64,000 nucleotides of DNA, from positions 62,001 through 126,000 of the forward strand of contig NZ_CALLVK010000024.1 of assembly GCF_938010525.1 (NCBI RefSeq). The letters are read 5' to 3'. Shown here one piece after another: positions 17,665 to 25,310 of this stretch. A program made the position numbers and the translations under genes. The stretch comes from Abiotrophia sp938010525. GTDB taxonomy: Bacteria; Bacillota; Bacilli; Lactobacillales; Aerococcaceae. The notes beneath the pieces are model-generated. The model was not told the origin of the DNA and made no database searches. It saw only the letters and a program-made list of their open reading frames with translations. The stretch's first letter is position 1; every line of letters starts with the position of its first letter.

Positions 17665-17693
17665 ATTTTACCGCGTTTTATTTTCTACGTCAA
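17665..17693 (-). promoter_or_regulatory. Promoter of the hisS-aspS T-box transcript
   Basis: Minus strand: TTGACG (17688-17693), 17-base spacer, TAAAAT (17665-17670). It overlaps the last bases before the upstream amidase gene's stop region. Confidence 0.8.
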
Positions 17694-17695
17694 GC

Positions 17696-19072
17696 CTATT
17701 GTGCTCTAGCCGAAGATTCCAAATATTCTTCTAAGCCCTTAACAATTCCTTCAGCAACTGCATCATAGTAACCAGAATTTTGAATTAGTTTCAAGTCGTC
17801 TTTATTACTCATATAACCTAATTCTAAGAGCAGACTTGGCTGATGGTTTTCTCTTAAGACATAATAGTTACCGAAGTGAACCCCATTGTTGCCGAGGGTT
17901 TGATTATTGAGTTGGATTTTAGCTAACTCTGTATTAACTAAATTAGCTAAGGATTCATCTTGAGAATGATAGTAGTAAGTTGTAATCCCCGAGGCGATGT
18001 TACTACTTGCCTCATCAAAGTGAATACTAATAAAGGCATCCACTTTCTCTTGGTTGGCTAGCTGTGCGCGCTCTTCAAGGCTGACATCTGTATCGCTCGT
18101 ACGAGTCATCATGACAACTGCACCTTGAGCTTCTAATTTAGCCTTCAAGACATTTGAAGCAGCTAAGGTTACGGCCTTCTCTTGAGCATATGGATCTTGG
18201 CTAATAGCCCCTGGGTCGCTCCCACCGTGGCCCGCATCAATTAAGATAACCGCCCCATTGAGGGAATGTGCAATCGGACCATCCACATGGTCTTTAGAGG
18301 CATCTTCAAAGGCTACAATACGAGACTCTACATAGCCACGTTGACCATTTTGGTCCTCTACATGATAGAATTCTGTACCGTCGTCGCCATTAACCGTTCC
18401 CAGATATTTGAAACGCTGATTAAAGCTTGGGTTATAGTAAGGTGTGCTCTCAAGATTTGGCTCACTGTGGAAGGCCTGACCTTCTGACCGAACTTGAATA
18501 TATTGGGCATTGGTAATGTCAATATCCTCAGGCCGAATCGTCTCCTGTTGAGCTTGAATTTGCTCCTTGGTAGAAAGGGTTAAGTCAGCTGTGGCCACAT
18601 AGCCCGGTTGATTATTAACAATCAGTTCAGTCCAGCCCTTTGACTCACTCACCACATCGTATTGGTAACCTTCGGTCAAATCCCGAATCTTGGCACTCGA
18701 AGTGGATGCCTTTTGGTAGAAAGGTGTAGTTTTCTTAACTTGTGCTGTCAAGCCTTGGTCAGATGACAGACTTGGTTGGTCTAATAGCCATTGTGGTAGC
18801 CAACCTTCCCGTTGACGATAGCGAACATTAAGCCAGTTCTCTTCCTTCTTAATGACATGGACTACTTGATCTTTGGCAATAGAGCTAATGGACTTAGCGT
18901 TGGTATCCGGTGATTGTCTCAGCGTGACACTAGCATTCTGAATGGTCACCTGACTCGATGTTTGTACCCAGAAAACCACCAGACTGGACAGAGTCAGGAT
19001 CACAAGAAGGACTAGCAAGGGGAAATAGCGTGGTGACCGCATAGCTTGGCCTAATTTATTAAACTTTTGCAC
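17696..19072 (-). CDS. N-acetylmuramoyl-L-alanine amidase (amidase_3) with bacterial SH3 repeats
   Basis: 458 residues. An N-terminal membrane helix (about 17-36, signal or anchor) is followed by three SH3_3-like segments (about 40-95, 105-160, 188-255) and a C-terminal zinc amidase domain from about 272. This contains LIDAGHGGSDPGA, MMTRTSD, SIHFDEA and LLLELGYMSN, the His/Glu/His and catalytic Glu regions of the AmiC/CwlD type. It cleaves the bond between MurNAc and the stem peptide, and SH3 domains usually bind the wall. The start is GTG at 19072 with AAAGGAGGGG 7 bases before. It has its own promoter and no detected terminator before the hisS promoter. Confidence 0.93.
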   Translation of the reverse strand: MQKFNKLGQAMRSPRYFPLLVLLVILTLSSLVVFWVQTSSQVTIQNASVTLRQSPDTNAKSISSIAKDQVVHVIKKEENWLNVRYRQREGWLPQWLLDQPSLSSDQGLTAQVKKTTPFYQKASTSSAKIRDLTEGYQYDVVSESKGWTELIVNNQPGYVATADLTLSTKEQIQAQQETIRPEDIDITNAQYIQVRSEGQAFHSEPNLESTPYYNPSFNQRFKYLGTVNGDDGTEFYHVEDQNGQRGYVESRIVAFEDASKDHVDGPIAHSLNGAVILIDAGHGGSDPGAISQDPYAQEKAVTLAASNVLKAKLEAQGAVVMMTRTSDTDVSLEERAQLANQEKVDAFISIHFDEASSNIASGITTYYYHSQDESLANLVNTELAKIQLNNQTLGNNGVHFGNYYVLRENHQPSLLLELGYMSNKDDLKLIQNSGYYDAVAEGIVKGLEEYLESSARAQ

Positions 19073-19104
19073 TTTATTTCCCCTCCTTTCACTAATGCTA
19101 ATCT

Positions 19105-19134
19105 ATTATATCAAGCGTTTTCCTGTATTTTCAA
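19105..19134 (-). promoter_or_regulatory. Promoter of the amidase gene
   Basis: Minus strand: TTGAAA (19129-19134), 18-base spacer, TATAAT (19105-19110). Confidence 0.75.
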
Positions 19135-19187
19135 CTTATGATTGTGCTTGTCATCTAAACGTAATATAGTTTCTGGACAAATAGTAA

Positions 19188-19219
19188 GAAAACAGCTCGT
19201 AGTCAGTACTACGAGCTGT
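19188..19219 (-). terminator. Terminator after rpmG
   Basis: Perfect 12-base arms (ACAGCTCGTAGT, 19192-19203 and 19208-19219), loop of four, followed on minus by TTTCTTAC. Confidence 0.85.
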
Positions 19220-19241
19220 GGCTTGTATCTTATGCCGCGTC

Positions 19242-19394
19242 TTACTTCTTCACTTCACGGTGTAAAGTTACTTTACGCAATCTTGGGCAGTATTTTTTTA
19301 CTTCTAAACGATCTGGGTTATTACGTTTGTTTTTGGTAGTTAAGTAATTACGATCGCCGCATTCTGTACATTCTAAGTTAATGTTAACACGCAT
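19242..19394 (-). CDS. rpmG: 50S ribosomal protein L33
   Basis: 50 residues, read directly from the minus strand (MRVNINLECTECGDRNY... ending LHREVKK). It has CTEC near the N-terminus and a single later Cys in KKYCPRLRK, so one zinc ligand of the classical four-Cys form is absent, as in several lactic acid bacterial L33 copies. L33 is a small 50S protein near the E site. GAGGAGGTTG precedes the ATG. It is a single-gene unit with its own promoter and terminator. Confidence 0.95.
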   Translation of the reverse strand: MRVNINLECTECGDRNYLTTKNKRNNPDRLEVKKYCPRLRKVTLHREVKK

Positions 19395-19446
19395 TGTCAC
19401 AACCTCCTCAAATCATTTCTTGCTGATACCTCAACAGTACTCAAGT

Positions 19447-19476
19447 ATTATAGCACGAACACTTTATAAATCTCAA
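19447..19476 (-). promoter_or_regulatory. Promoter of rpmG
   Basis: Minus strand: TTGAGA (19471-19476), 18-base spacer, TATAAT (19447-19452). Confidence 0.7.
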
Positions 19477-19552
19477 GCCTTTTTTGAAAAAACTTGAAAT
19501 TCTAGCACTCGCTAACACATATGCTCAAGACTAGCTAGCTAAGACCTGTCTT

Positions 19553-20596
19553 TTAGTCTTTCATAAGCTCATAGACCCGCTGACCAATCTCTTGGAGCGG
19601 CTTTAACAAGTCACCTTGTCCTGGACCTTCTTGTACGACCACTAAAACATAGGCTGATTGATTAGATTCCTGTACAATGGCTGCATCATGTTGCAAGCCC
19701 TGGGCTGAGTTGGTTCCTGTCTTATTATAGCTGGTGACGCCTTGTGGAAGTGACGCAACTAGCCCTTGACGGTCTGTTTGTTGGGCTAAAAAGTCTAAGA
19801 AAATTTGATCCTGTTCTTGCCCTACTAGCTTATGCTGATATAGCTTGGCTAAGAGCTGGCCGACTTCACGCGCACTGGTGAAGTTTTCCCTTCCTTCAGC
19901 AATCGCGACTTGGTCCATCATTAAGCGCTGTAAACGAGTATCTTGATAGCCAAGGGACTGAATCTTGGCTTGAACCGCAGATAGGCCACCTAGACGTTCA
20001 ATAATCAGATTGGTTGCGGTATTATCAGAGTGAATTAACATTTCTAAGGCCAAGTCTTCAAGGCTATAGGAAGTGCCCGGCTCTGCCGCTTGGAGATTGC
20101 CTGTCCCTCCTACCTGGTCTTCAGCCATCATGCTAATCATCTCTTGCCAACTTAAGTGTCCAGCCTTAATTTCCTCTAACAAGACTTGCATGATGAAGAG
20201 TTTGATAATGCTAGCCGACTTGATTGACCCCGACTGATTCACCAAAGCAGTCCCTTGACTACTTGGCGTCACTTCTTGGAAATAATAGGCAAGCTTAGTT
20301 GATTTGGTTCCATATAAATCAGAAAATGCTGACTGGACAGCTTGATTCTTATCAGAGAGAGACTGGCTTGGTTGGGATTCGACAGACGGACTGTCCGATG
20401 ATAGAGCAAGTAGTCTAGTAGAGGCCTCCGACTCTTGACTGGACACAAGGACTGTACTCGAAACTTCAGGTTTCTTAGGTCTTTGTGTCATGGCTTGATA
20501 AAGGAGAAAGCCGAGTCCCAAGAATGCGACCCCAGCGACCAGCATCAAGATAATAATTAAGTAACGACTGAAGTCAGGTTGGCGATTTGATGACAT
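19553..20596 (-). CDS. Membrane-anchored serine hydrolase, class A beta-lactamase fold
   Basis: 347 residues. One N-terminal membrane segment (about 11-36) is followed by a Ser/Gln-rich linker and a penicillin-recognising domain with SIIK (S129, K132), SDN at 190-192 and KTGT at 292-295. The Glu-containing omega-loop motif of true beta-lactamases is not evident, so a wall-related DD-peptidase or esterase-like role is as likely as antibiotic hydrolysis. It would act on the outer face of the membrane. The gene follows the tandem-domain secreted protein by 48 bases with GGGGAGG before its ATG and may share its transcript. Confidence 0.85.
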   Translation of the reverse strand: MSSNRQPDFSRYLIIILMLVAGVAFLGLGFLLYQAMTQRPKKPEVSSTVLVSSQESEASTRLLALSSDSPSVESQPSQSLSDKNQAVQSAFSDLYGTKSTKLAYYFQEVTPSSQGTALVNQSGSIKSASIIKLFIMQVLLEEIKAGHLSWQEMISMMAEDQVGGTGNLQAAEPGTSYSLEDLALEMLIHSDNTATNLIIERLGGLSAVQAKIQSLGYQDTRLQRLMMDQVAIAEGRENFTSAREVGQLLAKLYQHKLVGQEQDQIFLDFLAQQTDRQGLVASLPQGVTSYNKTGTNSAQGLQHDAAIVQESNQSAYVLVVVQEGPGQGDLLKPLQEIGQRVYELMKD

Positions 20597-20644
20597 AGTA
20601 TTTCCTCCCCTTGTTACTTAAGGACCAGATTGTCTGTTGACGTC

Positions 20645-21847
20645 CTATGGATTTTTGGATTCTATCTCGAAATAGATTTCCTTATTGGCTAATTCGTTCT
20701 TAACCTTTAAAAGTAGGTTTTCCCCTTTTGGTGCTGGTAAAATGACATAGCCTTTTACACTTCCCCCACCTAGCATATAACGCGATTCATATTGGTCTCT
20801 AGCCTTCTTAAGTTGGTAGAAGCCCTTAAAGACATGGTCTTGACCTTGACTATCCACTAAGGATAAATGACTTATACTTGGACTAGACTCAAACACCTTG
20901 TCTTCAAGCGTTGGCGCCAAGCTAGACTCCATATGTAAAACTAAGAACTCTTGGTCAGACTTCATATCATCAGCCATGCGTTGATAATCATTCGGGCTAA
21001 GTAAATCCATAGCCTTTTGATTAGCTTGATCTCCATGCCAAGCATTTAAAACTGTGATCCTGTGAGATATAGCGAGGATACCGTAACCACCATCACTCAC
21101 CTCATAGGGCATGACATAGTTAATTGGTTTGGTTTCAGTGAAGGGAACTGGCTTTTCCTTGGTTCCCCACTGTGCTTGTTCGGGAGTTTCTGCTTGGACT
21201 TCCTTAGTAGGAACTGTAGTGTCTTGCCCCTTCTCTACTTGGAAGAAAACTTCATTTGATAGGCCGTCCTTGGGATAACTAAAGATAAGCGGAGTATCTT
21301 TGGGAACAATTGCGACCAAATAGCCATCATGCTCATTACCAGGATATAAAGACAACATATCAAAGGCCAAATGGTCTGGCAAGTCGGCGACATATTCATT
21401 TGGAATCCCGCTCCCAGACAAATCAAAGAAGGGATTGATGATACCGGCGTGAGTAAACTCTTGGTGATTTTCATCGCCCGACTTGTAAGCTAGTTTTAGA
21501 TGCAATAAGAGAATCTCTTGGTCGTCATCCAAAGGCTGACGGTTGGGCTGGTAGGATGGAGCTAGCTGCTGCAATTGATGCTCAGCCTTCTCCCCCCGCC
21601 AAGATTCAAGGATGGTAAAAGAAAGCTGGCTCTTGGATCCGTCACGAGACTTCTTCTCATAGTCTAGGGCCTCCCCTAGAGGGATAGGGTTTTGTCGTGA
21701 GCCTTTTTCCTTGGAAGGAGATTCATCTTGACTATTGTTGCCTGTGCTACTAGCGAGATCACTACTTTCGCTAGCCTGAATAAGAGTCAAAGGTTGACTC
21801 ATAGCTAAAGCTACCAAAGCCACAAGAATTGCGAATTTTTGTTTCAT
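20645..21847 (-). CDS. Secreted protein with two tandem copies of an unrecognised domain
   Basis: 400 residues. It has a Sec signal peptide (hydrophobic 5-25, likely cleavage after IQA) and no lipobox or LPXTG. After a Ser/Asp/Asn-rich linker, two similar halves are seen: about 50-210 and 225-398. Each begins with a G-x-K/R-x-N/K-P-x-P segment (RQNPIPLGEA; KEKPVPFTET), contains a W-x-G-(E/D) motif (SWRGEKA; AWHGDQA), then D-x-E-x-L-x-L-H (DDQEILLLHL; SDQEFLVLHM), and ends in E-x-x-F-x-(V/I)-E (NEVFFQVE; KEIYFEIE). The pattern resembles extracellular immunoglobulin-like DUF4352-type domains, but I do not recognise the family with certainty. Promoter upstream; serine hydrolase follows. Confidence 0.8.
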   Translation of the reverse strand: MKQKFAILVALVALAMSQPLTLIQASESSDLASSTGNNSQDESPSKEKGSRQNPIPLGEALDYEKKSRDGSKSQLSFTILESWRGEKAEHQLQQLAPSYQPNRQPLDDDQEILLLHLKLAYKSGDENHQEFTHAGIINPFFDLSGSGIPNEYVADLPDHLAFDMLSLYPGNEHDGYLVAIVPKDTPLIFSYPKDGLSNEVFFQVEKGQDTTVPTKEVQAETPEQAQWGTKEKPVPFTETKPINYVMPYEVSDGGYGILAISHRITVLNAWHGDQANQKAMDLLSPNDYQRMADDMKSDQEFLVLHMESSLAPTLEDKVFESSPSISHLSLVDSQGQDHVFKGFYQLKKARDQYESRYMLGGGSVKGYVILPAPKGENLLLKVKNELANKEIYFEIESKNP

Positions 21848-21879
21848 ATCCTATACCTCATTTCATAGAACTTGGCATT

Positions 21880-21908
21880 ATTATAACAAAGTTGCCACTC
21901 ATCTACAA
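21880..21908 (-). promoter_or_regulatory. Promoter of the tandem-domain protein gene
   Basis: Minus strand: TTGTAG (21903-21908), 17-base spacer, TATAAT (21880-21885). Confidence 0.6.
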
Positions 21909-21916
21909 GTCATTCT

Positions 21917-21948
21917 AAAAAAGACTAGAAAGTACTTACTCTCTAGTC
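21917..21948 (-). terminator. Terminator after the first CAP-domain gene
   Basis: GACTAGA/TCTAGTC arms (21923-21929, 21942-21948) extended inward by AGT/ACT, followed on minus by a T6 run. Confidence 0.85.
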
Positions 21949-21962
21949 AGACAATACTTAAT

Positions 21963-23405
21963 TTATCCTTGGCGTCGTCTAATTTCAACTTGTTTGAGGT
22001 AAATAAGGCCAGCAGCTGCCGCTACAGCAGAGACACCCCCGAGTAGTAACCAATAGCTTTCATCCTCAGAAGCCGATGATGATATAGGCTCCGTACTCCC
22101 ACTACTATTAGGTTCTGTTGAATCGCTAGACGCATTATAAGAACTCGCGCTTGAATGGGGAACTTGACTTGAACTCACACTTGCGTTTTCTTCTTTTTCT
22201 TCAATTGATTCACCACTTGCTTGTGTTCTTTGGGCCATCACGTTACCTTTTTCCACTAAGCTTGGTAATTCTCTACGAGGCCTTTGTTCCAGCGGACTAG
22301 GCGTTTCATCCTCATTAGGTGACGTTTGATTTGGATTTAGAAGAGGCTTGGGCTCCTCTAGATTTGGTTTAGGATCAGGTTGTGGTAATATAGGATCAAT
22401 AGGAGATATTGGATCTAATGGAGGTTGTGGCTCCACTGGATCAGTAGGCAAATTAGGTTCAGTAGGTCCTGAAGGATCTAAAGGATTGTTAGGATCCGTT
22501 GGTTGGTTGGGCTCTGATACCTTGTTAGCTGTTAGAAAATTAAGTGTCAAGAAATATTGACTTTCTTGATTTTCGCTTACAATACGCGTCAAACCTAAGC
22601 CTAAAAGCGGCTTACGGCTAGACCTAGCACTGTCAACACTGAGCAAATAGCGCGCCGGCAGATAAGAATCTGCATGACTTTCAAATAACATTCCGATAAT
22701 GCCCTGATAGATTGCGCCTTTTACTTGACCAAGATTCTTAGCTTCTGCAAAATTCGTCTTCATTGGCATCCAATATTGATACCAGGCACTATCGTAGGGG
22801 CCAAATAGTTCGTATTCCCATTGGCCATGATACCCTTGCTCATTTGCTTGCCAATTCTGTGATTGATAACGATCAGCCAATACTTGGCTGGCTTCTTGAA
22901 GAGAAGCATCAACTTGATAAGGCTGATGGCCCCATTTAGCACGCAAAGGATTGACTAAATCAGTCAGCCACTTTGCCAACTGCATCCTCTCTTTATCCTG
23001 CAGATTATCAATAGCCAGGGAAGTTTCGGAGTCTAGTTTACTTGGTAGATAGCCAGAATTTTGCTCTAAGCCGCGTTGACTAGCTTCTATCAAGTTTAGC
23101 TCATCTTTTAAGAGTTCCTCCTCAGTATAACCTTCAGGTAAAGTGATGGATGACCGAGTGTTTTGCTCAGATGACTGCGAATTGTCTGAATGTCCACTCT
23201 TATCTAATTGAATGGGCTTAGCAGGACTTGCTGAGATTTCAACCTGTAGATCGTCTGAAGACTCTTGGCTAGTGACAGATCCTTTCTCTTCTTGAGCGCT
23301 AACATGATGACCATGAGACGTCAGCCAAAGGAAGGATGCTACCGCAACGGACACAAGACCCACACTTAATTTACGGATAGCATAGCGGTTAATTCTGGAT
23401 TTCAT
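21963..23405 (-). CDS. YSIRK-signal CAP-domain surface protein lacking a recognisable LPXTG motif
   Basis: 480 residues. The signal peptide has YAIRKLSVG (from residue 8), the YSIRK/GxxxS-type signal that targets export to the septum. A CAP (SCP/PR-1-like) domain covers about 125-305, with VNPLRAKWGHQPYQVD and a FESHADSYLPARYLL block similar to the neighbour. A Pro-rich linker with DP/EP repeats (about 310-365) and a Ser-rich stretch follow. The C-terminus is a hydrophobic helix and RRRQG, as in sortase substrates, but I find no LPxTG or close variant before it. It may be membrane-held or use a divergent sortase. Paralogous to the next gene. GAGGAGG before the ATG. Confidence 0.85.
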   Translation of the reverse strand: MKSRINRYAIRKLSVGLVSVAVASFLWLTSHGHHVSAQEEKGSVTSQESSDDLQVEISASPAKPIQLDKSGHSDNSQSSEQNTRSSITLPEGYTEEELLKDELNLIEASQRGLEQNSGYLPSKLDSETSLAIDNLQDKERMQLAKWLTDLVNPLRAKWGHQPYQVDASLQEASQVLADRYQSQNWQANEQGYHGQWEYELFGPYDSAWYQYWMPMKTNFAEAKNLGQVKGAIYQGIIGMLFESHADSYLPARYLLSVDSARSSRKPLLGLGLTRIVSENQESQYFLTLNFLTANKVSEPNQPTDPNNPLDPSGPTEPNLPTDPVEPQPPLDPISPIDPILPQPDPKPNLEEPKPLLNPNQTSPNEDETPSPLEQRPRRELPSLVEKGNVMAQRTQASGESIEEKEENASVSSSQVPHSSASSYNASSDSTEPNSSGSTEPISSSASEDESYWLLLGGVSAVAAAAGLIYLKQVEIRRRQG

Positions 23406-23447
23406 GGGGGTAACCTCCTCACTTATCGCTTCAGTATTCTGTGTCCT

Positions 23448-23456
23448 ATTATAGCA
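23448..23456 (-). promoter_or_regulatory. Candidate promoter of the CAP-domain gene at 21963-23405
   Basis: Minus strand: extended -10 TGC-TATAAT (hexamer 23448-23453); no good -35. Confidence 0.5.
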
Positions 23457-23540
23457 ATCTCTTGGCTCAAAACCTACCTTAAATCTGACTTAACACCCAA
23501 AATTTACCTTACTGTCATATTATTAACATTATGGACGAAA

Positions 23541-23569
23541 TGAAAAAAGACAGCCTAAGCTGTCTTTTT
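23541..23569 (-). terminator. Terminator after the LPXTG CAP-domain gene
   Basis: AAAAAGACAGC/GCTGTCTTTTT arms (23543-23553, 23558-23568) with a four-base loop and T-rich end on minus. It lies just beyond the stop. Confidence 0.88.
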
Positions 23570-23573
23570 CAAA

Positions 23574-25247
23574 TTATATTTTACGACGCTTGAATACCAA
23601 TAATGCGATCCCTGCTATAGCTGTCATAATGGCAGCTCCAAGCGCTAGCAGGTTAGAGCTCTCTCCAGTGTTTGGCAATGCCTGTTCTACTGGACTTTGA
23701 CCATTGTCTTTTGGTGCCATTTCACTTGGCTTATTTGGATCACTAGCGTTGGCCTGACCAAGTCTATCAGCAGCAAGGTCACTTACTTGACTCGGTTGAC
23801 TTGGAGTCGTTGGCTGACTCGGCTGACCTGGAGTCGTTGGCTGACTCGGTTGACTCGGAGTCGTTGGCTGACTCGGTTGGCTCGGAGTCGTTGGTTGACT
23901 CGGTTGGCTCGGAGTCGTTGGTTGACTCGGTTGGCTCGGAGTCGTTGGCTGACTCGGTTGACTCGGAGTCGTTGGTTGACTTGGTTGGCTTGGAGTCGGA
24001 TCAGACGTATAATCATTACCTGGTGTGAACTCGCTAGATCCATCCTTTGGTGCAAACATGGTGTAATACTGAGTACCAAAAGATTTAGCATCGCTTGCAC
24101 CCGCGCGGTTTGTTGAAATCCCTAAGTAAACATCGTGATTACCATAAGGATTTTCAAAAAGTAAGAAGTTTCTAGCATGCCCAAAATTAGCATGGCTATC
24201 ATCGAAAAGCATCCAAACTGTTTGGTAGTGGAATTGCTTTTTAAGATCATCCATTGTTGTGGTATTTGGATTAATGGTTGCTAAGTTCTCCCCCCAACCA
24301 TTGGCAACATTTGCTAAAGCTCGGGAAGTGGCATTCGTATCATGGCTCCTTGTCCATGCATACCAATTATCCTCTTTGTAGGCATTGGCAACTTTTTGCG
24401 CGGCATTGACAGAGCCTGCATTAACCTTATAGGGTTCTTTCCCGAATTGTTGGCGAATCGGATTAATCAGGTTGGCAACGAAGAGCGAAAGTTCTTTACG
24501 TTGTGCTTCCGTCAAGTTCGTAACATCAACGATTTCCTTCTTATCTGCTTCGTTAGATTTGTAAGTATTGAGAGCACGTCCAGGCTTAGCAATTGCGTCA
24601 ATATGACTCGCACTATAGGCACCTGGTTCAAATAGACTTGGTGTAAAGCCTGGTGGCAAGATAATACGATTTTCAGCCGCACTATTTGCGTTGGCCAAAG
24701 GTTTTACTTCTTCTATCTGATTAGCTGCATTGGCAGCTGCCACTTGATTAGCAACTGTCGCTTCCGCTTCTTTAACGCTTGGTGCAGATTCTTCTGAGCT
24801 AGTGCTTGCTTCATCAACACTTGCCTTTGCTTCAGTAGCTTGTGAGCTTAAGTCCTCAGCTGATACTTCTTGCTTAGGTTCATCTTGTGATGCAAGTCCC
24901 TCAGATTCCTCCAACTTAGTTAAGTCAGATGCAACTGATTCCGCTTCTGTTTTAGGCAAATCTTTAGTGACGTCTAAATCAGTTTCAGGTGACTTATCAG
25001 CCTCAAGGGCTTTGGTGTCAACTTCTAAATCTGTTTTAAGATTATCTTCAGTTGGACTTGCCTCCTTCACTTGAGTAATCTCTGGTGAACTTGCCTTAGC
25101 GACTAAGGCTGATTGTTGGTTCAAGTCTGCTGCATTAACAACAGCATTCCCAGAGCCCAAGAACATCAAAGCAGCAACCGCAACTGAGGCAGTTCCCACT
25201 TTGAGCTTACGGATCGCATAGCGATAGACCGTATTGGTTAGCTTCAT
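23574..25247 (-). CDS. YSIRK-signal, CAP-domain, LPXTG-anchored surface protein with PSQPSQPTT repeats
   Basis: 557 residues. YAIRKLKVG signal (from residue 10). An acidic Ala/Ser/Glu/Lys-rich region covers about 45-200, followed by a CAP domain at about 242-395 (LINPIRQQFGKEPYKVN, GWGENLATINP, and DDSHANFGHARNFLLF, similar to SEC10/PgrA-type surface exclusion proteins). About seven and a half copies of a nine-residue Pro/Ser/Gln/Thr repeat follow. The sorting signal is canonical: LPNTG at 524-528, a hydrophobic helix and KRRKI. Sortase A would link it to peptidoglycan, with the repeat region spanning the wall. The ligand or target of the CAP domain is unknown. It has its own promoter, and the terminator at 23541-23569 separates it from the paralogue. 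Confidence 0.92.
   Translation of the reverse strand: MKLTNTVYRYAIRKLKVGTASVAVAALMFLGSGNAVVNAADLNQQSALVAKASSPEITQVKEASPTEDNLKTDLEVDTKALEADKSPETDLDVTKDLPKTEAESVASDLTKLEESEGLASQDEPKQEVSAEDLSSQATEAKASVDEASTSSEESAPSVKEAEATVANQVAAANAANQIEEVKPLANANSAAENRIILPPGFTPSLFEPGAYSASHIDAIAKPGRALNTYKSNEADKKEIVDVTNLTEAQRKELSLFVANLINPIRQQFGKEPYKVNAGSVNAAQKVANAYKEDNWYAWTRSHDTNATSRALANVANGWGENLATINPNTTTMDDLKKQFHYQTVWMLFDDSHANFGHARNFLLFENPYGNHDVYLGISTNRAGASDAKSFGTQYYTMFAPKDGSSEFTPGNDYTSDPTPSQPSQPTTPSQPSQPTTPSQPSQPTTPSQPSQPTTPSQPSQPTTPSQPSQPTTPGQPSQPTTPSQPSQVSDLAADRLGQANASDPNKPSEMAPKDNGQSPVEQALPNTGESSNLLALGAAIMTAIAGIALLVFKRRKI
23790..23996 (-). repeat. 27-bp tandem repeat array inside the LPXTG CAP-domain gene
   Basis: Seven full and one partial unit encode PSQPSQPTT; one has PGQ in place of PSQ. 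Units differ at only a few silent positions (for example ctcggttgg versus ctcggttga), so copy number probably changes by slippage or recombination. The frame is preserved by whole-unit changes. Confidence 0.93.
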
Positions 25248-25281
25248 TTTAAAACCTCCAATAAATTTTAGTTATGCAAAT

Positions 25282-25310
25282 ATTATATCTAGTTTTTTCA
25301 GCCACCACAA
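25282..25310 (-). promoter_or_regulatory. Promoter of the LPXTG CAP-domain gene
   Basis: Minus strand: TTGTGG (25305-25310), 17-base spacer, TATAAT (25282-25287); GGAGG follows ahead of the ATG. Confidence 0.6.

Noticed and set aside
19500..19552. Possible terminator after the serine hydrolase gene
   Set aside because: Short overlapping palindromes (TAGCTAGCTA, AAGAC/GTCTT) but no clear stem with T-run on minus.
23790..23996. Possible CRISPR-like array (regular short repeats)
   Set aside because: Units are contiguous 27-mers with no spacers and code for a Pro-rich stalk in a well-supported gene.
23697..24116. Plus-strand open frame rich in Arg, Trp, Leu and Ser repeats
   Set aside because: It is the antisense of the PSQPSQPTT repeat region of the CAP-domain gene; repeats with a whole number of codons keep other frames open. 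No ribosome binding site.
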